A stretch of 64,000 bases of DNA from Clostridiales bacterium CHKCI006 (GTDB lineage Bacteria; Bacillota_I; Bacilli_A; Erysipelotrichales; Coprobacillaceae), in NCBI GenBank assembly GCA_900018345.1, contig FCNA01000028.1:1-64000 (forward strand), written 5' to 3'. The position numbers and the translations under genes were made by a program. Positions 53,948 through 63,722 of the stretch are shown here, piece by piece (position 1 is the stretch's first letter; every line of letters begins with the position of its first letter). The notes under the pieces are model-generated. The model did not search any database. It worked only from the letters and a program-made list of their open reading frames with translations, and was not told the origin of the DNA.

Positions 53948-55215
53948 TACGATTGACCTCCTAAAATGTTCTCCATCGCTTTCTGGAAATCAGCCACCGC
54001 CTTGGCATCCGGGTGTTGCGATACACTTTCTGACGCTGGTTTTTCCTTAGGACGACTGATCTGTCGCTCTTTGATATAAGCAGACGCTTCAGCCAAAGCC
54101 GCCTTGGTATCCCGGATCCCTTTGCGGCTGAAAAGACCGGCCAGGTATTCAACATGATTGCGTGGCAGTGCGCCCTGATTTAAACGCAGGACTGTCTCCA
54201 CGATCACATTGACGACCCCCGAGGGCAATTGCTGTTTCACTAACATATTTTCAATCAGGCCTAGATCACGCGCGGTTGGCGCAGCGCCCTTTTGTAAGGC
54301 CCGTAAATAATCATAGGGTGAAAGGGTATCGAGCTGCCTGATCTTCTTCTCACGCATGCTGCCCCCTTCACGGGCAGGCGCTCTTTTAGGCGTCGGTTTT
54401 TGATAGACCTGCCTTGTCTTGGCAGTACTCTCAAATTCATAGAATCGTTTGCAGCGCTCAGATAAACTATCCACCTCAATTTTTCCCTGATCCAAAACAT
54501 CATATACGAGCTCACGCATCGTCGAAGGTGAAATATGGTAGACCATTCCAAGCTGACAGATAGCCGCTTCCACCTCCTGAGTAATCGCTTTACGCGGAAT
54601 CTGATAATTGCCTAAACCATCATAGAAAGTATCCAGATCATATGTCGTTTGCGGTATCTGCTGCTTTTGTTTCTCATAGATTCCCTGTCGTTTTAGAACA
54701 CCAAGACCTTCAGATGAATCCAGGTCGATATGAAAAGTCTCACCAAAAGATCGGGTCACATCCCGATACAAATGGCGATCAAGCGGCGGGCAGGAAAAAG
54801 CATAACGTGTTTTTTCATAATCCATTTCTCCCAGGCTGCGGTACAAAAGCACATTCAACAATTCGTTTTGAAAAAAGTCGGAAGCATCCAGCGGCAGGAG
54901 CAGCTCATAGGCCAATATCCGATGCTCCTTTTCTTCACGCAGATAGGTGTGCATTAATCCCAGTCCTTCCAGGATGCCGGCTGCATTTTCGATATCTTCA
55001 ATCTTCATCTGCATCATCGCAACCAGACGAAAATGCGTAGATTCAATATTCAGCATATGGCGACGCTCCAATTCACTGTAAAGCGTCATATATAAGCTGA
55101 TTGCCTGATATGAAGCAATCGGCTGATAAAGTAAATGCAGCACACGGACATGCGCTTCACTGAGCGTTCCCTGACAATAGATCTGATAACTATCCTGACT
55201 GTTGAGCTTAAGCAT
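53947..55215 (-). CDS. dnaB: replication initiation/membrane attachment protein (DnaB of Bacillus type)
   Basis: A 422-aa DnaD/DnaB-superfamily protein, the co-loader that with DnaD and DnaI places the helicase. Two winged-helix/DDBH-type regions lie in the N-terminal half (LHLLYQPIASYQAISLYMTLYSE) and the C-terminal half (SPYDYLRALQKGAAPTARD, LPSGVVNVIVETVL). The start at 55215 (MLKLNS) overlaps coaE by 8 nt, with GGAGG 9 nt upstream. This is not the E. coli DnaB helicase. Confidence 0.87.
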   Translation of the reverse strand: MLKLNSQDSYQIYCQGTLSEAHVRVLHLLYQPIASYQAISLYMTLYSELERRHMLNIESTHFRLVAMMQMKIEDIENAAGILEGLGLMHTYLREEKEHRILAYELLLPLDASDFFQNELLNVLLYRSLGEMDYEKTRYAFSCPPLDRHLYRDVTRSFGETFHIDLDSSEGLGVLKRQGIYEKQKQQIPQTTYDLDTFYDGLGNYQIPRKAITQEVEAAICQLGMVYHISPSTMRELVYDVLDQGKIEVDSLSERCKRFYEFESTAKTRQVYQKPTPKRAPAREGGSMREKKIRQLDTLSPYDYLRALQKGAAPTARDLGLIENMLVKQQLPSGVVNVIVETVLRLNQGALPRNHVEYLAGLFSRKGIRDTKAALAEASAYIKERQISRPKEKPASESVSQHPDAKAVADFQKAMENILGGQS

Positions 55216-55795
55216 GGTCATCAGCCTCCAATCGTTGATCGATCTGCGCATACAGTGACGCCAGATCCCCATTATTATCTATCACAAAGTCAGCCTGCGC
55301 ACATTTCTCACGCAATGGCCACTGGCTCTTCATCCTGCTCAATGCTTCGGCTTCGCTTAGCCCATTGCGTTTGATCAATCGCTCGAGCTGTGCTTCCCAG
55401 CTTAAATTGACCACCCAGATCTCATCACAGAAATCTTCCATATGGGCTTCAAAGAGAAGAGGTATATCCAAAAAGATCAGCCCTTGATCATGATGCTGCT
55501 GGATGCCCTGATGCAAGCGTGCTTTCACATAGGGATGAATGATGCTTTCAAGTTTCTTTTTCTGATCCGGATCGTCAAACACGAGCCGCCCCAGCGCCTG
55601 ACGGTCGATCATCCCATTGGACACACAGGAAGGAAAATACGTTTCGATTTCATGATAAACATCCGCATCCTGATAAGCTTCATGGGCAAACTGATCGCTG
55701 TCAAGCACGACATAACCTAAATGATTCAAATAACGACTTACCGTGCTCTTTCCCGTGGCAATCCCTCCTGTCAGACCGATTCTTTTAACCGACAT
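55208..55795 (-). CDS. coaE: dephospho-CoA kinase
   Basis: A 195-aa kinase for the last step of CoA synthesis. P-loop GLTGGIATGKSTV (~7-19), LDSDQFAHE, a LID region, and LDIPLLFEAHME. The start at 55795 overlaps the upstream oxidoreductase by 11 nt. Its place between mutM and dnaB matches the conserved polA-mutM-coaE-dnaB-dnaI order. Confidence 0.95.
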   Translation of the reverse strand: MSVKRIGLTGGIATGKSTVSRYLNHLGYVVLDSDQFAHEAYQDADVYHEIETYFPSCVSNGMIDRQALGRLVFDDPDQKKKLESIIHPYVKARLHQGIQQHHDQGLIFLDIPLLFEAHMEDFCDEIWVVNLSWEAQLERLIKRNGLSEAEALSRMKSQWPLREKCAQADFVIDNNGDLASLYAQIDQRLEADDHA

Positions 55796-56747
55796 CAAAG
55801 CACACCGCCTTTGTACGAATATCATCCAGCAGCTGCGCTAATTTCAACGACTGACATAGCGGATGCAAGCGACTTTCTAAAAGACCAGCCTGAAGGCAGG
55901 AAACAACTTCCTGAATCTCACCGGACATATCGTCACCATGCCAGCTGCTCTCGTACTTTTGTGATTGTCCCTTGGAAGTGACCGTGAATTCCTGACAGCG
56001 ATAATAGTAAGGGATCTCCAACGTTCCTTGTGTTCCCTGAATCAGCGCCACACGCGGTCTGGCCCGATCAATGCTTCCTTCCAAGAGGCAGCTCTGTCCG
56101 TCGGCAAAATTCAAGAGGGCCTGGAAGTATGTATCGATCCCCTGAGACATGACAAGCTTGCTTTGGGCAACAACGGGATCACCCTCAAACATATCCAAGG
56201 CAAAGCTGAGAGGATAGATCCCCACATCCAGCAATGCGCCGCCTTGTCCTTTTTCAAAAAGATATTTGCCCTTTTGGTAAGGAACCACCGAATCAAAGTT
56301 GGCTTCAAGGTATAACGGCGTCCCGATGGCTCCCTGCTTCAGGACTTCCTTGAGCTGATCTCTGGCAGGCAAAAAATACCCTTTGACTGCTTCCATTAAA
56401 AAGACCTGTTCAGAGGCAGCGACCTGCATCAGATGACTTACCTCTGCTGCGTTCAAACCGAGCGGTTTCTCGCATAGGACCGCTTTATGTCTATGTAAAC
56501 ATTTCTCAACTAAAACCGCATGCCGTCCATGCGGCACCGCGATATACACCGCATCGATAGCCGGATGATCCATCAGTTGCGTATAATCTTGTGTGTAATG
56601 CCTGATTCCATATTTCTGACAAAAAGCTTCCCCTTTTGCCTGACTGGAACTGGCAACCATCTCTATTGTGACATTCGGGTTCAACTGGGCACTTCTCGCA
56701 AACCGATGCGCGATGTTTCCCAGACCCAATATTCCAAAGCGGATCAT
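55785..56747 (-). CDS. Gfo/Idh/MocA-family oxidoreductase
   Basis: A 320-aa NAD(P)-dependent dehydrogenase. The N-terminal Rossmann domain has FGILGLGNIAHRFA; CEKPLGLNAAEV contains the conserved catalytic-site Lys; the C-terminal half is the alpha/beta GFO_IDH_MocA domain. Probable substrate is a sugar, inositol or dihydrodiol-like compound; not determinable. The start at 56747 overlaps the mutM stop by 4 nt (ATGA). It is inserted in the otherwise conserved replication/repair gene order. Confidence 0.88.
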   Translation of the reverse strand: MIRFGILGLGNIAHRFARSAQLNPNVTIEMVASSSQAKGEAFCQKYGIRHYTQDYTQLMDHPAIDAVYIAVPHGRHAVLVEKCLHRHKAVLCEKPLGLNAAEVSHLMQVAASEQVFLMEAVKGYFLPARDQLKEVLKQGAIGTPLYLEANFDSVVPYQKGKYLFEKGQGGALLDVGIYPLSFALDMFEGDPVVAQSKLVMSQGIDTYFQALLNFADGQSCLLEGSIDRARPRVALIQGTQGTLEIPYYYRCQEFTVTSKGQSQKYESSWHGDDMSGEIQEVVSCLQAGLLESRLHPLCQSLKLAQLLDDIRTKAVCFDVG

Positions 56748-57577
56748 GTTTTCCCTCGCTTTCTTTTTCTTTTCTGACAATTTGGACAAAAGTAAGCCGT
56801 CCGCTGAGCAATCGTCATTTTGGTGATGGTATGACCACAGCGGTGGCAGCTTTCTCCATCCCGACCATGCACGTCCAGGCGCTGCGTAAACAGACCGTGG
56901 ATACCATTCGAACTAAAGGAACGGATCGTCGTTCCACCCATTTCAATGGCTTCATGCAACACATCCTGACTGGCCTTCAGCAGACAGGCGACATCCTTTT
57001 TTGAGAGATCACAGGCCCGGCTCAGCGGATGCCAGCCAGCCCGATAACAGATCTCATTCGCATAGATATTACCGATCCCCGCCATCTTGCTTTGATCCAA
57101 TAAAAATACCTTGATCGGCACCGCCGATTGGCGACAAAGCTGATACAGCGTTTTTTCGTCCATATCGAAGGGATCCGGTCCCAAGTCCTTGATGGGAGCT
57201 GTACTATCCACTTCTTCAGGTAATTTCAATTCCATGCGGCCGAATTTACGCACATCATGATAGCGCAGATCCATCCCGCCATCTAAATGAAAGATCACAT
57301 GACTGTGTTTCTCAACAGGGGTTGTAGAAGGTTCGTATAAATATTTTCCTTCCATGCGTAAATGCGAAAGCAAGACATAGTGGTCCAGTCTGAAAAGCAG
57401 ATATTTACCCCGGCGATCGATATCCAGCAGATGCTCATGACTGAGTGCTTGGGTAAAGAGGTCTCGATCCCCATTAACAATCGGTGGGTAGAGGATCTCA
57501 ACCGACTGGATCTCATGACCCAGAACAAAATGCTGTAAAGTTCGACGAACCGTTTCAACTTCTGGTAGTTCTGGCAT
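56744..57577 (-). CDS. mutM: formamidopyrimidine-DNA glycosylase
   Basis: A 277-aa bifunctional glycosylase/AP lyase for oxidised purines. The catalytic Pro2 and Glu3 (MPELPEVE) are intact, as are the intercalating region SHLRMEGKYLY (Lys), GIGNIYANEICYRAGWHP and the C-terminal zinc finger CHRCGHTI with CPNCQKRK. The ATG overlaps the polA stop by 1 nt. Confidence 0.96.
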   Translation of the reverse strand: MPELPEVETVRRTLQHFVLGHEIQSVEILYPPIVNGDRDLFTQALSHEHLLDIDRRGKYLLFRLDHYVLLSHLRMEGKYLYEPSTTPVEKHSHVIFHLDGGMDLRYHDVRKFGRMELKLPEEVDSTAPIKDLGPDPFDMDEKTLYQLCRQSAVPIKVFLLDQSKMAGIGNIYANEICYRAGWHPLSRACDLSKKDVACLLKASQDVLHEAIEMGGTTIRSFSSNGIHGLFTQRLDVHGRDGESCHRCGHTITKMTIAQRTAYFCPNCQKRKRKRGKT

Positions 57578-60180
57578 TATTTCAAATCGTACCAGGTCTT
57601 ACCGATAGCGCCCTCCGCTTTGAGATTCACTGCCATCGGATAAGCACTCTCCATACCTTCCTTAACGATTTTTTTCATGATCTCCAGTTCATCTGCTTTC
57701 ACATCAAAAACGAGTTCATCGTGTACCTGCAGGATCATCTTTGACTGCACGTGATGTTCCTGCATCAGGCGATCGACTTTGATCATTGCCACCTTCAATA
57801 GATCCGCCGCACTGCCTTGGATCGGTGAGTTCATGGCCAAACGTTTTCCTAACTCACGCCGCATAAAATTCTTATCATTGATTTCCGGAATATAACGGCG
57901 GCGGTTCATCATCGTCGACACATAACCGTTTTTCTTGGCAAAATCAATGACCCGATCCATATATTCTTTGATTTCGGGATAGGTCGCAAAATAACGATTG
58001 ATAAAATCCTTCGCCTGAGCAATGCTGACTCCCACCTGCTCCGCTAAGCCAAAATCACTCATTCCGTATATGATCCCAAAGTTGATGGCTTTCGCCTGGC
58101 GACGCATATCTTTGGTTACCTCTGTCACAGGAACATGGAAGATATCACTGGCTGTTTTGGTATGAATGTCCATATCATGATTAAAAGCATCAATCAAAGC
58201 GTGGACATTGGCCAGACTAGCCACGACCCGCAATTCAATCTGCGAGTAGTCATAGGACAGAATATAATCATATTCAGGCACAAATGCCTGTCGGATCTTC
58301 TTTCCTTCCTCATATCGAATCGGAATATTCTGCAGATTCGGATCCGTGCTGCTCAAACGTCCCGTCTGTGTCAAGGCCTGGTTATACATCGTATGGATGC
58401 GGCCATCTAAAAAAACCTGTTCCTGTAATCCGACTAGATAGGTCGAATTCAGCTTTGTCAACGTACGGTAGTCCAGGATCTTTTGCACGATAGGATGAAA
58501 TCCGACCAGTTTTTCCAAAACTTCTGCGGCTGTTGAATAGCCTGTCTTCGTTTTTTTGCCGTTTGGTAACTGTAATTTTTCAAAGAGGATCTCACCCAGC
58601 TGTTTAGGACTGGCAATATTAAATTCCGTTCCGGCTAACGCATAGATCTCTTTTTCCAGTAATGCAATGCGTCCACTGAGAGCTTTTTCCTGCTGTTTCA
58701 AAGTATCGACATTGACCTTGACACCGTTATACTCCATTTTGGCCAGAATATATGTGAGTGGCAACTCAATGTTTTCATAAAGTTCATATTGTTCATCCTG
58801 TTTGAGACGAGAGATCAGATCCGACTTCAAACGATGGATCATCATGGCCACATCCAGATAATACTTCGCCTGATCCGCTAGCGCAGGGATATGCCGTTTA
58901 GCGCCCTTCCCAAATATCTCTTCTGCATAGACAAGATCATGATAATCATAGAATTCAGAAACGACCTTCAGATCATCCTTCAATGACGGATTCAGAATAT
59001 AGCTGGCAAGCTGCATATCATAATCATAGCCTTGAATCTCAATGCCGTTCCAGCGTGACGCGATCATCTCTCGCTTAATATTGTAACCGTTCTTGTGGAT
59101 AGCTTCATTTTTCAGAACTTCCTGAAAAACCTTATCTTTGAGGGCATCCTCATAACTGATATAGAAGCATGCTTCATCGGAGTAGACCGCATATCCTAAG
59201 ACGATGCTCTTATGATAATTGTTATCATAAACACCGACAACCAAAGTAAAGTCTTTTGTCAGTTGAGGGGCCTGATTGACAAGCTGATAGCTGACTTCTG
59301 AAGAAGTGGTCCGTGGCTGTTCCATCTTCTTTAACAGTGAGTACATGTCATAGCGTCGATAAAAATCAGCCAATTTGGCTTCATCATCACTTTGGCGTGT
59401 GAGACTTTCCAGATCAAAATCAATAGGCACATCCCGCATGATCGTCGCAATCTGTTTAGAATCTAGTCCTGCCTGGATCCCATCACGGATCTTCTCACCC
59501 ATCTTGCCCTTGAGCTCATCCAAATGCTCGCTGAGATTTTCAACGGTCCCATACTGATGCAAGAGTTTCAGCGCCGTTTTTTCACCGACCCCTTTAATAC
59601 CCGGAATATTATCCGAAGCATCTCCCATCAGCCCTTTTAAATCTCTGATCTGATCGGGCTCTAGGTCATATTTGGCCTTAAGCGTTGCAGGAACATTGGC
59701 TTCCAGCTGCGTGACACCTTTCATCGTACGATAGACGGTCGTATGGTTAGATACCAGCTGCAGCATGTCCTGATCTCCGGTAATGACAGCGACCTCCATC
59801 CCGGCCTCTTCTGCCATCCTGGATACCGTCCCGATCAAATCATCCCCTTCATATCCTTCCATCTCATGATGCACGATATGGCGGCAATCCAGATACTCTC
59901 TAACCAGATCAAACTGCATGATCAGTTCATCTGGCGTCTCTTTACGGGTTCCTTTATAATCCTTCTGCAGTTCATGACGGAAGGTTTTCTTACCGGCATC
60001 AAAAGCCACCATCAAATAATCCGGTTCATCTTGTAAGATACGATCTAACATATTGGCAAAACCAAAGATGGCATTCGTCGGAATTCCATCCTTATTGGTC
60101 ATCAAATTCCCGACTGCTGCGGTTGCATAGTAGGCACGATACAGCAGTGAGTTGCCGTCAATCAATGTTATTTTTTTCAT
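57577..60180 (-). CDS. polA: DNA polymerase I
   Basis: An 867-aa family A polymerase for Okazaki-fragment processing and repair. The 5'-3' nuclease domain (1-~290) shows LIDGNSLLYRAYYA, MVAFDAGKKTFRH, YEGDDLIG, TGDQDMLQLV and GVGEKTA. The middle exonuclease domain lacks the DxE active-site motif (FTLVVGVYDNN in its place), so proofreading is lost, as in other Bacillota. The polymerase domain has LSSTDPNLQNIPIR, DYSQIELRV, RRQAKAINFGIIYGMS and VHDEL. Start assigned to MKKITLIDG; ATGs two and four codons upstream are alternatives (AGGA site). Confidence 0.95.
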   Translation of the reverse strand: MKKITLIDGNSLLYRAYYATAAVGNLMTNKDGIPTNAIFGFANMLDRILQDEPDYLMVAFDAGKKTFRHELQKDYKGTRKETPDELIMQFDLVREYLDCRHIVHHEMEGYEGDDLIGTVSRMAEEAGMEVAVITGDQDMLQLVSNHTTVYRTMKGVTQLEANVPATLKAKYDLEPDQIRDLKGLMGDASDNIPGIKGVGEKTALKLLHQYGTVENLSEHLDELKGKMGEKIRDGIQAGLDSKQIATIMRDVPIDFDLESLTRQSDDEAKLADFYRRYDMYSLLKKMEQPRTTSSEVSYQLVNQAPQLTKDFTLVVGVYDNNYHKSIVLGYAVYSDEACFYISYEDALKDKVFQEVLKNEAIHKNGYNIKREMIASRWNGIEIQGYDYDMQLASYILNPSLKDDLKVVSEFYDYHDLVYAEEIFGKGAKRHIPALADQAKYYLDVAMMIHRLKSDLISRLKQDEQYELYENIELPLTYILAKMEYNGVKVNVDTLKQQEKALSGRIALLEKEIYALAGTEFNIASPKQLGEILFEKLQLPNGKKTKTGYSTAAEVLEKLVGFHPIVQKILDYRTLTKLNSTYLVGLQEQVFLDGRIHTMYNQALTQTGRLSSTDPNLQNIPIRYEEGKKIRQAFVPEYDYILSYDYSQIELRVVASLANVHALIDAFNHDMDIHTKTASDIFHVPVTEVTKDMRRQAKAINFGIIYGMSDFGLAEQVGVSIAQAKDFINRYFATYPEIKEYMDRVIDFAKKNGYVSTMMNRRRYIPEINDKNFMRRELGKRLAMNSPIQGSAADLLKVAMIKVDRLMQEHHVQSKMILQVHDELVFDVKADELEIMKKIVKEGMESAYPMAVNLKAEGAIGKTWYDLK

Positions 60181-60215
60181 TTTCATCACCATTCCTATTG
60201 TATCACAGTTCCCCT

Positions 60216-60258
60216 AAAAAAACTATTTGAAAAGGGGATTGCCCGGCAATCTCCTTTT
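60216..60258 (-). terminator. terminator between dnaE and polA
   Basis: Minus strand stem AAAAGGAGATTGCC/GGCAATCCCCTTTT (one A-C mismatch), then a short gap and T7. It overlaps the dnaE stop. Confidence 0.75.
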
Positions 60259-63200
60259 TAAAGCTTTTTCATCTGTTGGACAATCAGGGAAAGAGAATCC
60301 CGAAACTCCACCTTACCCGTTACCAGTACAAATGCCCCTTTTTTCAACAGCGAATGATAAGCGGCATACTGTTGGCTAAATAAGGTACAGTCGATCTTCC
60401 CTGTCTCGTCGTAACACACTAAAAAGCACATATCCTGACCTTTACGATCGCGAATTGTCTTTATTCTTTCAATACATAAAACCGAAGTCACCTTCCGTGA
60501 AACATGATCGATATAATAACCGACCTGTACGGTAGGCATGGCTACCTTTTCACGATAAATCGTCACCGGATGGGTCGACAGATAGATGCCAAGCACTTTC
60601 TTTTCATTTTCTAAAAGTTCCCAGCGCTTATCTTCTTCGACATTTTTCAGGATCAGACCATCCTGTCCATCGCTGACAAGCCCCTGGTAACGCAGCTCGA
60701 TCTCAGCGTTTTCCTTCAGCAATTCCAGATTATTCTTCAAGGTTCTCCGACTGTAACCAAAAGCATCAAAGGCCCCTGCATCGCATAAGGATTCCAGCAC
60801 CTTGATGCTCAGGTGACTAGGGGCCATCCGACGCATAAAATCAAAGATGTCCTTAAAATCCCCACCTTGAGCATGCTCATTGGCAATACTCTGATACGAT
60901 GCATAACCCACGTTTTTGATGGCAGTCAAAGCATAGCGAATGTTCCCATCCTCCACTTCAAAACGCTCATTACAATGGTTAACTGAAGGCGGTAAGAGCG
61001 ATACTCCGTATTTACGCATCTCCTGCATGCCAAATAGTTTACTGCGGTCGCTGGACTGCTCGCTTGTCAAAAAGGCCGCAAAGAAATAAAGCGGATAATT
61101 CGCTTTTAGATAAGCAATCTGATAAGCCAGCAGAGCATAGGCGACGGAATGCGAACGGTTAAAGCCATAATCCGCGAATTTCGCAATGGTGTCGAAGACC
61201 TGATGCGCCAGTTTTTCTTCATATCCCTTAGCCAGCGCTCCTTTGATGAACTCACTTTCCATCTCCTGCATCAGGCGCGACCCTTTTTTACTGACAGCTT
61301 TACGTAAAACATCGGCTCTGGCCATAGTAAAGCCTGCCATCTTCTGGGCCACCTGCATGATCTGTTCCTGATAGATCATGACCCCATAGGTCGGTTCCAG
61401 GATTGCTTTGAGATCCTCGTGCATGTAATCGATCGGTTCCTGATGGAACTTACGTGCTAGATAAAGCGGGATATTTTCCATAGGACCAGGGCGATAGAGG
61501 GCATTGGCAGCCACGATATCTTCAAAAGTGGACACTTTCATCTTGCGTAAAAGTGAGATCATCCCATCCGATTCCAACTGGAAGACACCAAAAGTATCCC
61601 CGGAAGCAATCAGCTGGTAGGTCTTGGCATCATTTAAAGGAAGCTCATTTAAATGAATGGTCCGTCCTAAATGCGCCTGGATATCTTTGAGGATATAAGC
61701 GACCATCGTCAGATCCTTCAAAGCCAGAAAATCCATCTTCAGCAAGCCAATATCTTCAATGTAATCTTTCGAATACTGCGAAACAACCGTTTGCGTCGGT
61801 CCGCTGGCCAGCGGGACCACTTCCTTAAGCCGATCATGGGAAAGGATGACCCCGGCCGGATGAGTCGACGTATTACGAGGTAGATTTTCCACGATAAAAA
61901 CAGAAGGCATCAAACGCCCTAAAGCCGGGTCTTTGGCCACCAGGCTCTGAAAATGGGCGGACTGCTCATAGACCTCGCGGGCACTTTTCTTAAGACGCGG
62001 TAAATTCGGAATCAGCTTCGCCAGTTGTTCCAATTTCACCGGCGAGATCCCCAACACCTTGCCCAGATCACGCAAAGCAATCTTTGGTCCATAAGTATTG
62101 AAAGTCACGATCTGACAAACATGTTCCTGGCCATAACGTTCGATAACGTAATTGACGACTTCTTCACGTCGATCGTCCTGAAAATCCACATCGATATCCG
62201 GCATACTGACTCGTTCCGGATTCAGGAAGCGCTCAAAGATCAGGCCATACGCCAGCGGGTCCACATTGGTGATCCCGAGTACATATGCCACCAGACTTCC
62301 ACAGGCACTGCCTCGTCCCGGTCCAACCAGGATGCCATGCCGCTTGGCATATAAAACATAATCATACACAATCAAAAAATAATCCGCAAACTGCATTTGG
62401 TTGATCATGGCCAGTTCGCTTTGCAATCGCTCCCGATATGAAAGCGGAACAGGCTGAGGCTGGAAACGTTTCTTTAACCCAACCATGCATAAAGCCTGTA
62501 AATAATCTGAACTCTTTGCGCCTTTAGGCGTATGATATACAGGCAGATGCATCTCGTGCATCGGAATGGTCGCCTCGCATTTCAAAAGCAGGGATCGTGT
62601 TGCGGCCAGCGTCTTTTCATCAAAAAGCTGCGCCATCTCCGCCTCTGATTTCAGATAAGCCTGATTGGTCCGCAGTTCCTCTTTTCCGCTCAGCACCCGA
62701 TTATTTTTTGATGCCTGCAGCAAGGCCAGCGTCAACGCCTCCTGGCTATCTAAATAGCACACCTGATTGGCACAAACATAAGGTGTATGGGTCATCTTCG
62801 CCAGACCGACCAGCTTTTCATTGATTTCTTTTTGTAAGGCAATCTGATGATCGACCAGACATAAATAAAAACGATCATGAAAGGCTTCGGAAAACAGCTG
62901 CATCTTCTTCAGCGCTTCCTGGTTCATCTCCTTGACAAGCAAGCGATAGACGATGGACTCTTCGCCCGATAGTAAGACAAAGAGATGCTGGCACTTGGCT
63001 AAACGCGAAAAATCAGCGGATTCATTGTCATCTAACAGAATATCACTAGAAAGCTGACTTAATTCAAAATACCCTTCCGTATCCTTGGCCAGAAGCAAAA
63101 CCGGATAGACTTCTCCGTCAATACGAATACTGGCCTCCATGCCATAAACGGGGCGGATCTGATAGCGTTCGCAGGCTCGGGTGAATTCCATTGCGCCATA

Positions 63201-63329
63201 TAGATTATTTTTATCCGTTAAAGCCAGCCTTTCCAGGCGAAGCTCACTCGCGCGTCTGACCAGGCGTTCAATACTTAACGTACTTTCCTGAAAACTGTAC
63301 GCACTATAGATTTGCAGATGTCCAAACAT
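60258..63329 (-). CDS. dnaE: DNA polymerase III alpha subunit, DnaE type
   Basis: A 1023-aa C-family polymerase. The N-terminal PHP domain has FGHLQIYSAYS where active PHP enzymes have HxH, so its metal site looks lost. The polymerase core has GRGSACGSLVAYVLG and PDIDVDFQDDRREEV (catalytic Asp residues), with KMDFLALKDL and GFNRSHSVAYAL. An HhH and OB fold (FVLVTGKVEFRDSLSL) end the protein. It is shorter than the ~1100-1160 aa of many DnaE proteins. In Bacillota DnaE works beside PolC, extending primers. GGGGTGAT precedes the start at 63329. Confidence 0.95.
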   Translation of the reverse strand: MFGHLQIYSAYSFQESTLSIERLVRRASELRLERLALTDKNNLYGAMEFTRACERYQIRPVYGMEASIRIDGEVYPVLLLAKDTEGYFELSQLSSDILLDDNESADFSRLAKCQHLFVLLSGEESIVYRLLVKEMNQEALKKMQLFSEAFHDRFYLCLVDHQIALQKEINEKLVGLAKMTHTPYVCANQVCYLDSQEALTLALLQASKNNRVLSGKEELRTNQAYLKSEAEMAQLFDEKTLAATRSLLLKCEATIPMHEMHLPVYHTPKGAKSSDYLQALCMVGLKKRFQPQPVPLSYRERLQSELAMINQMQFADYFLIVYDYVLYAKRHGILVGPGRGSACGSLVAYVLGITNVDPLAYGLIFERFLNPERVSMPDIDVDFQDDRREEVVNYVIERYGQEHVCQIVTFNTYGPKIALRDLGKVLGISPVKLEQLAKLIPNLPRLKKSAREVYEQSAHFQSLVAKDPALGRLMPSVFIVENLPRNTSTHPAGVILSHDRLKEVVPLASGPTQTVVSQYSKDYIEDIGLLKMDFLALKDLTMVAYILKDIQAHLGRTIHLNELPLNDAKTYQLIASGDTFGVFQLESDGMISLLRKMKVSTFEDIVAANALYRPGPMENIPLYLARKFHQEPIDYMHEDLKAILEPTYGVMIYQEQIMQVAQKMAGFTMARADVLRKAVSKKGSRLMQEMESEFIKGALAKGYEEKLAHQVFDTIAKFADYGFNRSHSVAYALLAYQIAYLKANYPLYFFAAFLTSEQSSDRSKLFGMQEMRKYGVSLLPPSVNHCNERFEVEDGNIRYALTAIKNVGYASYQSIANEHAQGGDFKDIFDFMRRMAPSHLSIKVLESLCDAGAFDAFGYSRRTLKNNLELLKENAEIELRYQGLVSDGQDGLILKNVEEDKRWELLENEKKVLGIYLSTHPVTIYREKVAMPTVQVGYYIDHVSRKVTSVLCIERIKTIRDRKGQDMCFLVCYDETGKIDCTLFSQQYAAYHSLLKKGAFVLVTGKVEFRDSLSLIVQQMKKL

Positions 63330-63373
63330 ATCATCACCCCACTTACATTTATTATACACAATCCGACGTCTAT

Positions 63374-63682
63374 TTAAAAGAAGAGCCTAAGCGCAACAGC
63401 CAGAAAAAGCAGTCCCAGGCATATACAGCATAGATCATAGGCCCACCATAATAATGAAAAACTGAGATCTAAACTTAATAAAAGAAGCCTGAGCATATAC
63501 AATCCCAAGTTTCCTAGACTCAAGGGAAGCGGGATCCAGCGACAGCTGCAGGCATTGTATAAAAGAATCATGCTGATCAGGACCGCAAGTAAATGCAGCG
63601 GTAACCAACGAATCGAAATAAACGCCGATCCAATCAGCAGGATGCCACAGCCTAGATGTAAGCAATACATTTTTTTCATCAT
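63374..63682 (-). CDS. small polytopic membrane protein
   Basis: A 102-aa very hydrophobic protein with about three to four helices, many Leu, and several Cys (CLHLGCG, NACSCRW, DLCCICLG). GAGGTGA precedes the start. It lies 44 nt upstream of dnaE on the same strand. Family not recognised; no catalytic motif is visible. Confidence 0.65.
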   Translation of the reverse strand: MMKKMYCLHLGCGILLIGSAFISIRWLPLHLLAVLISMILLYNACSCRWIPLPLSLGNLGLYMLRLLLLSLDLSFSLLWWAYDLCCICLGLLFLAVALRLFF

Positions 63683-63722
63683 GATGATTTCACCTCAGGC
63701 TATGTATATGAATGACAACGAC

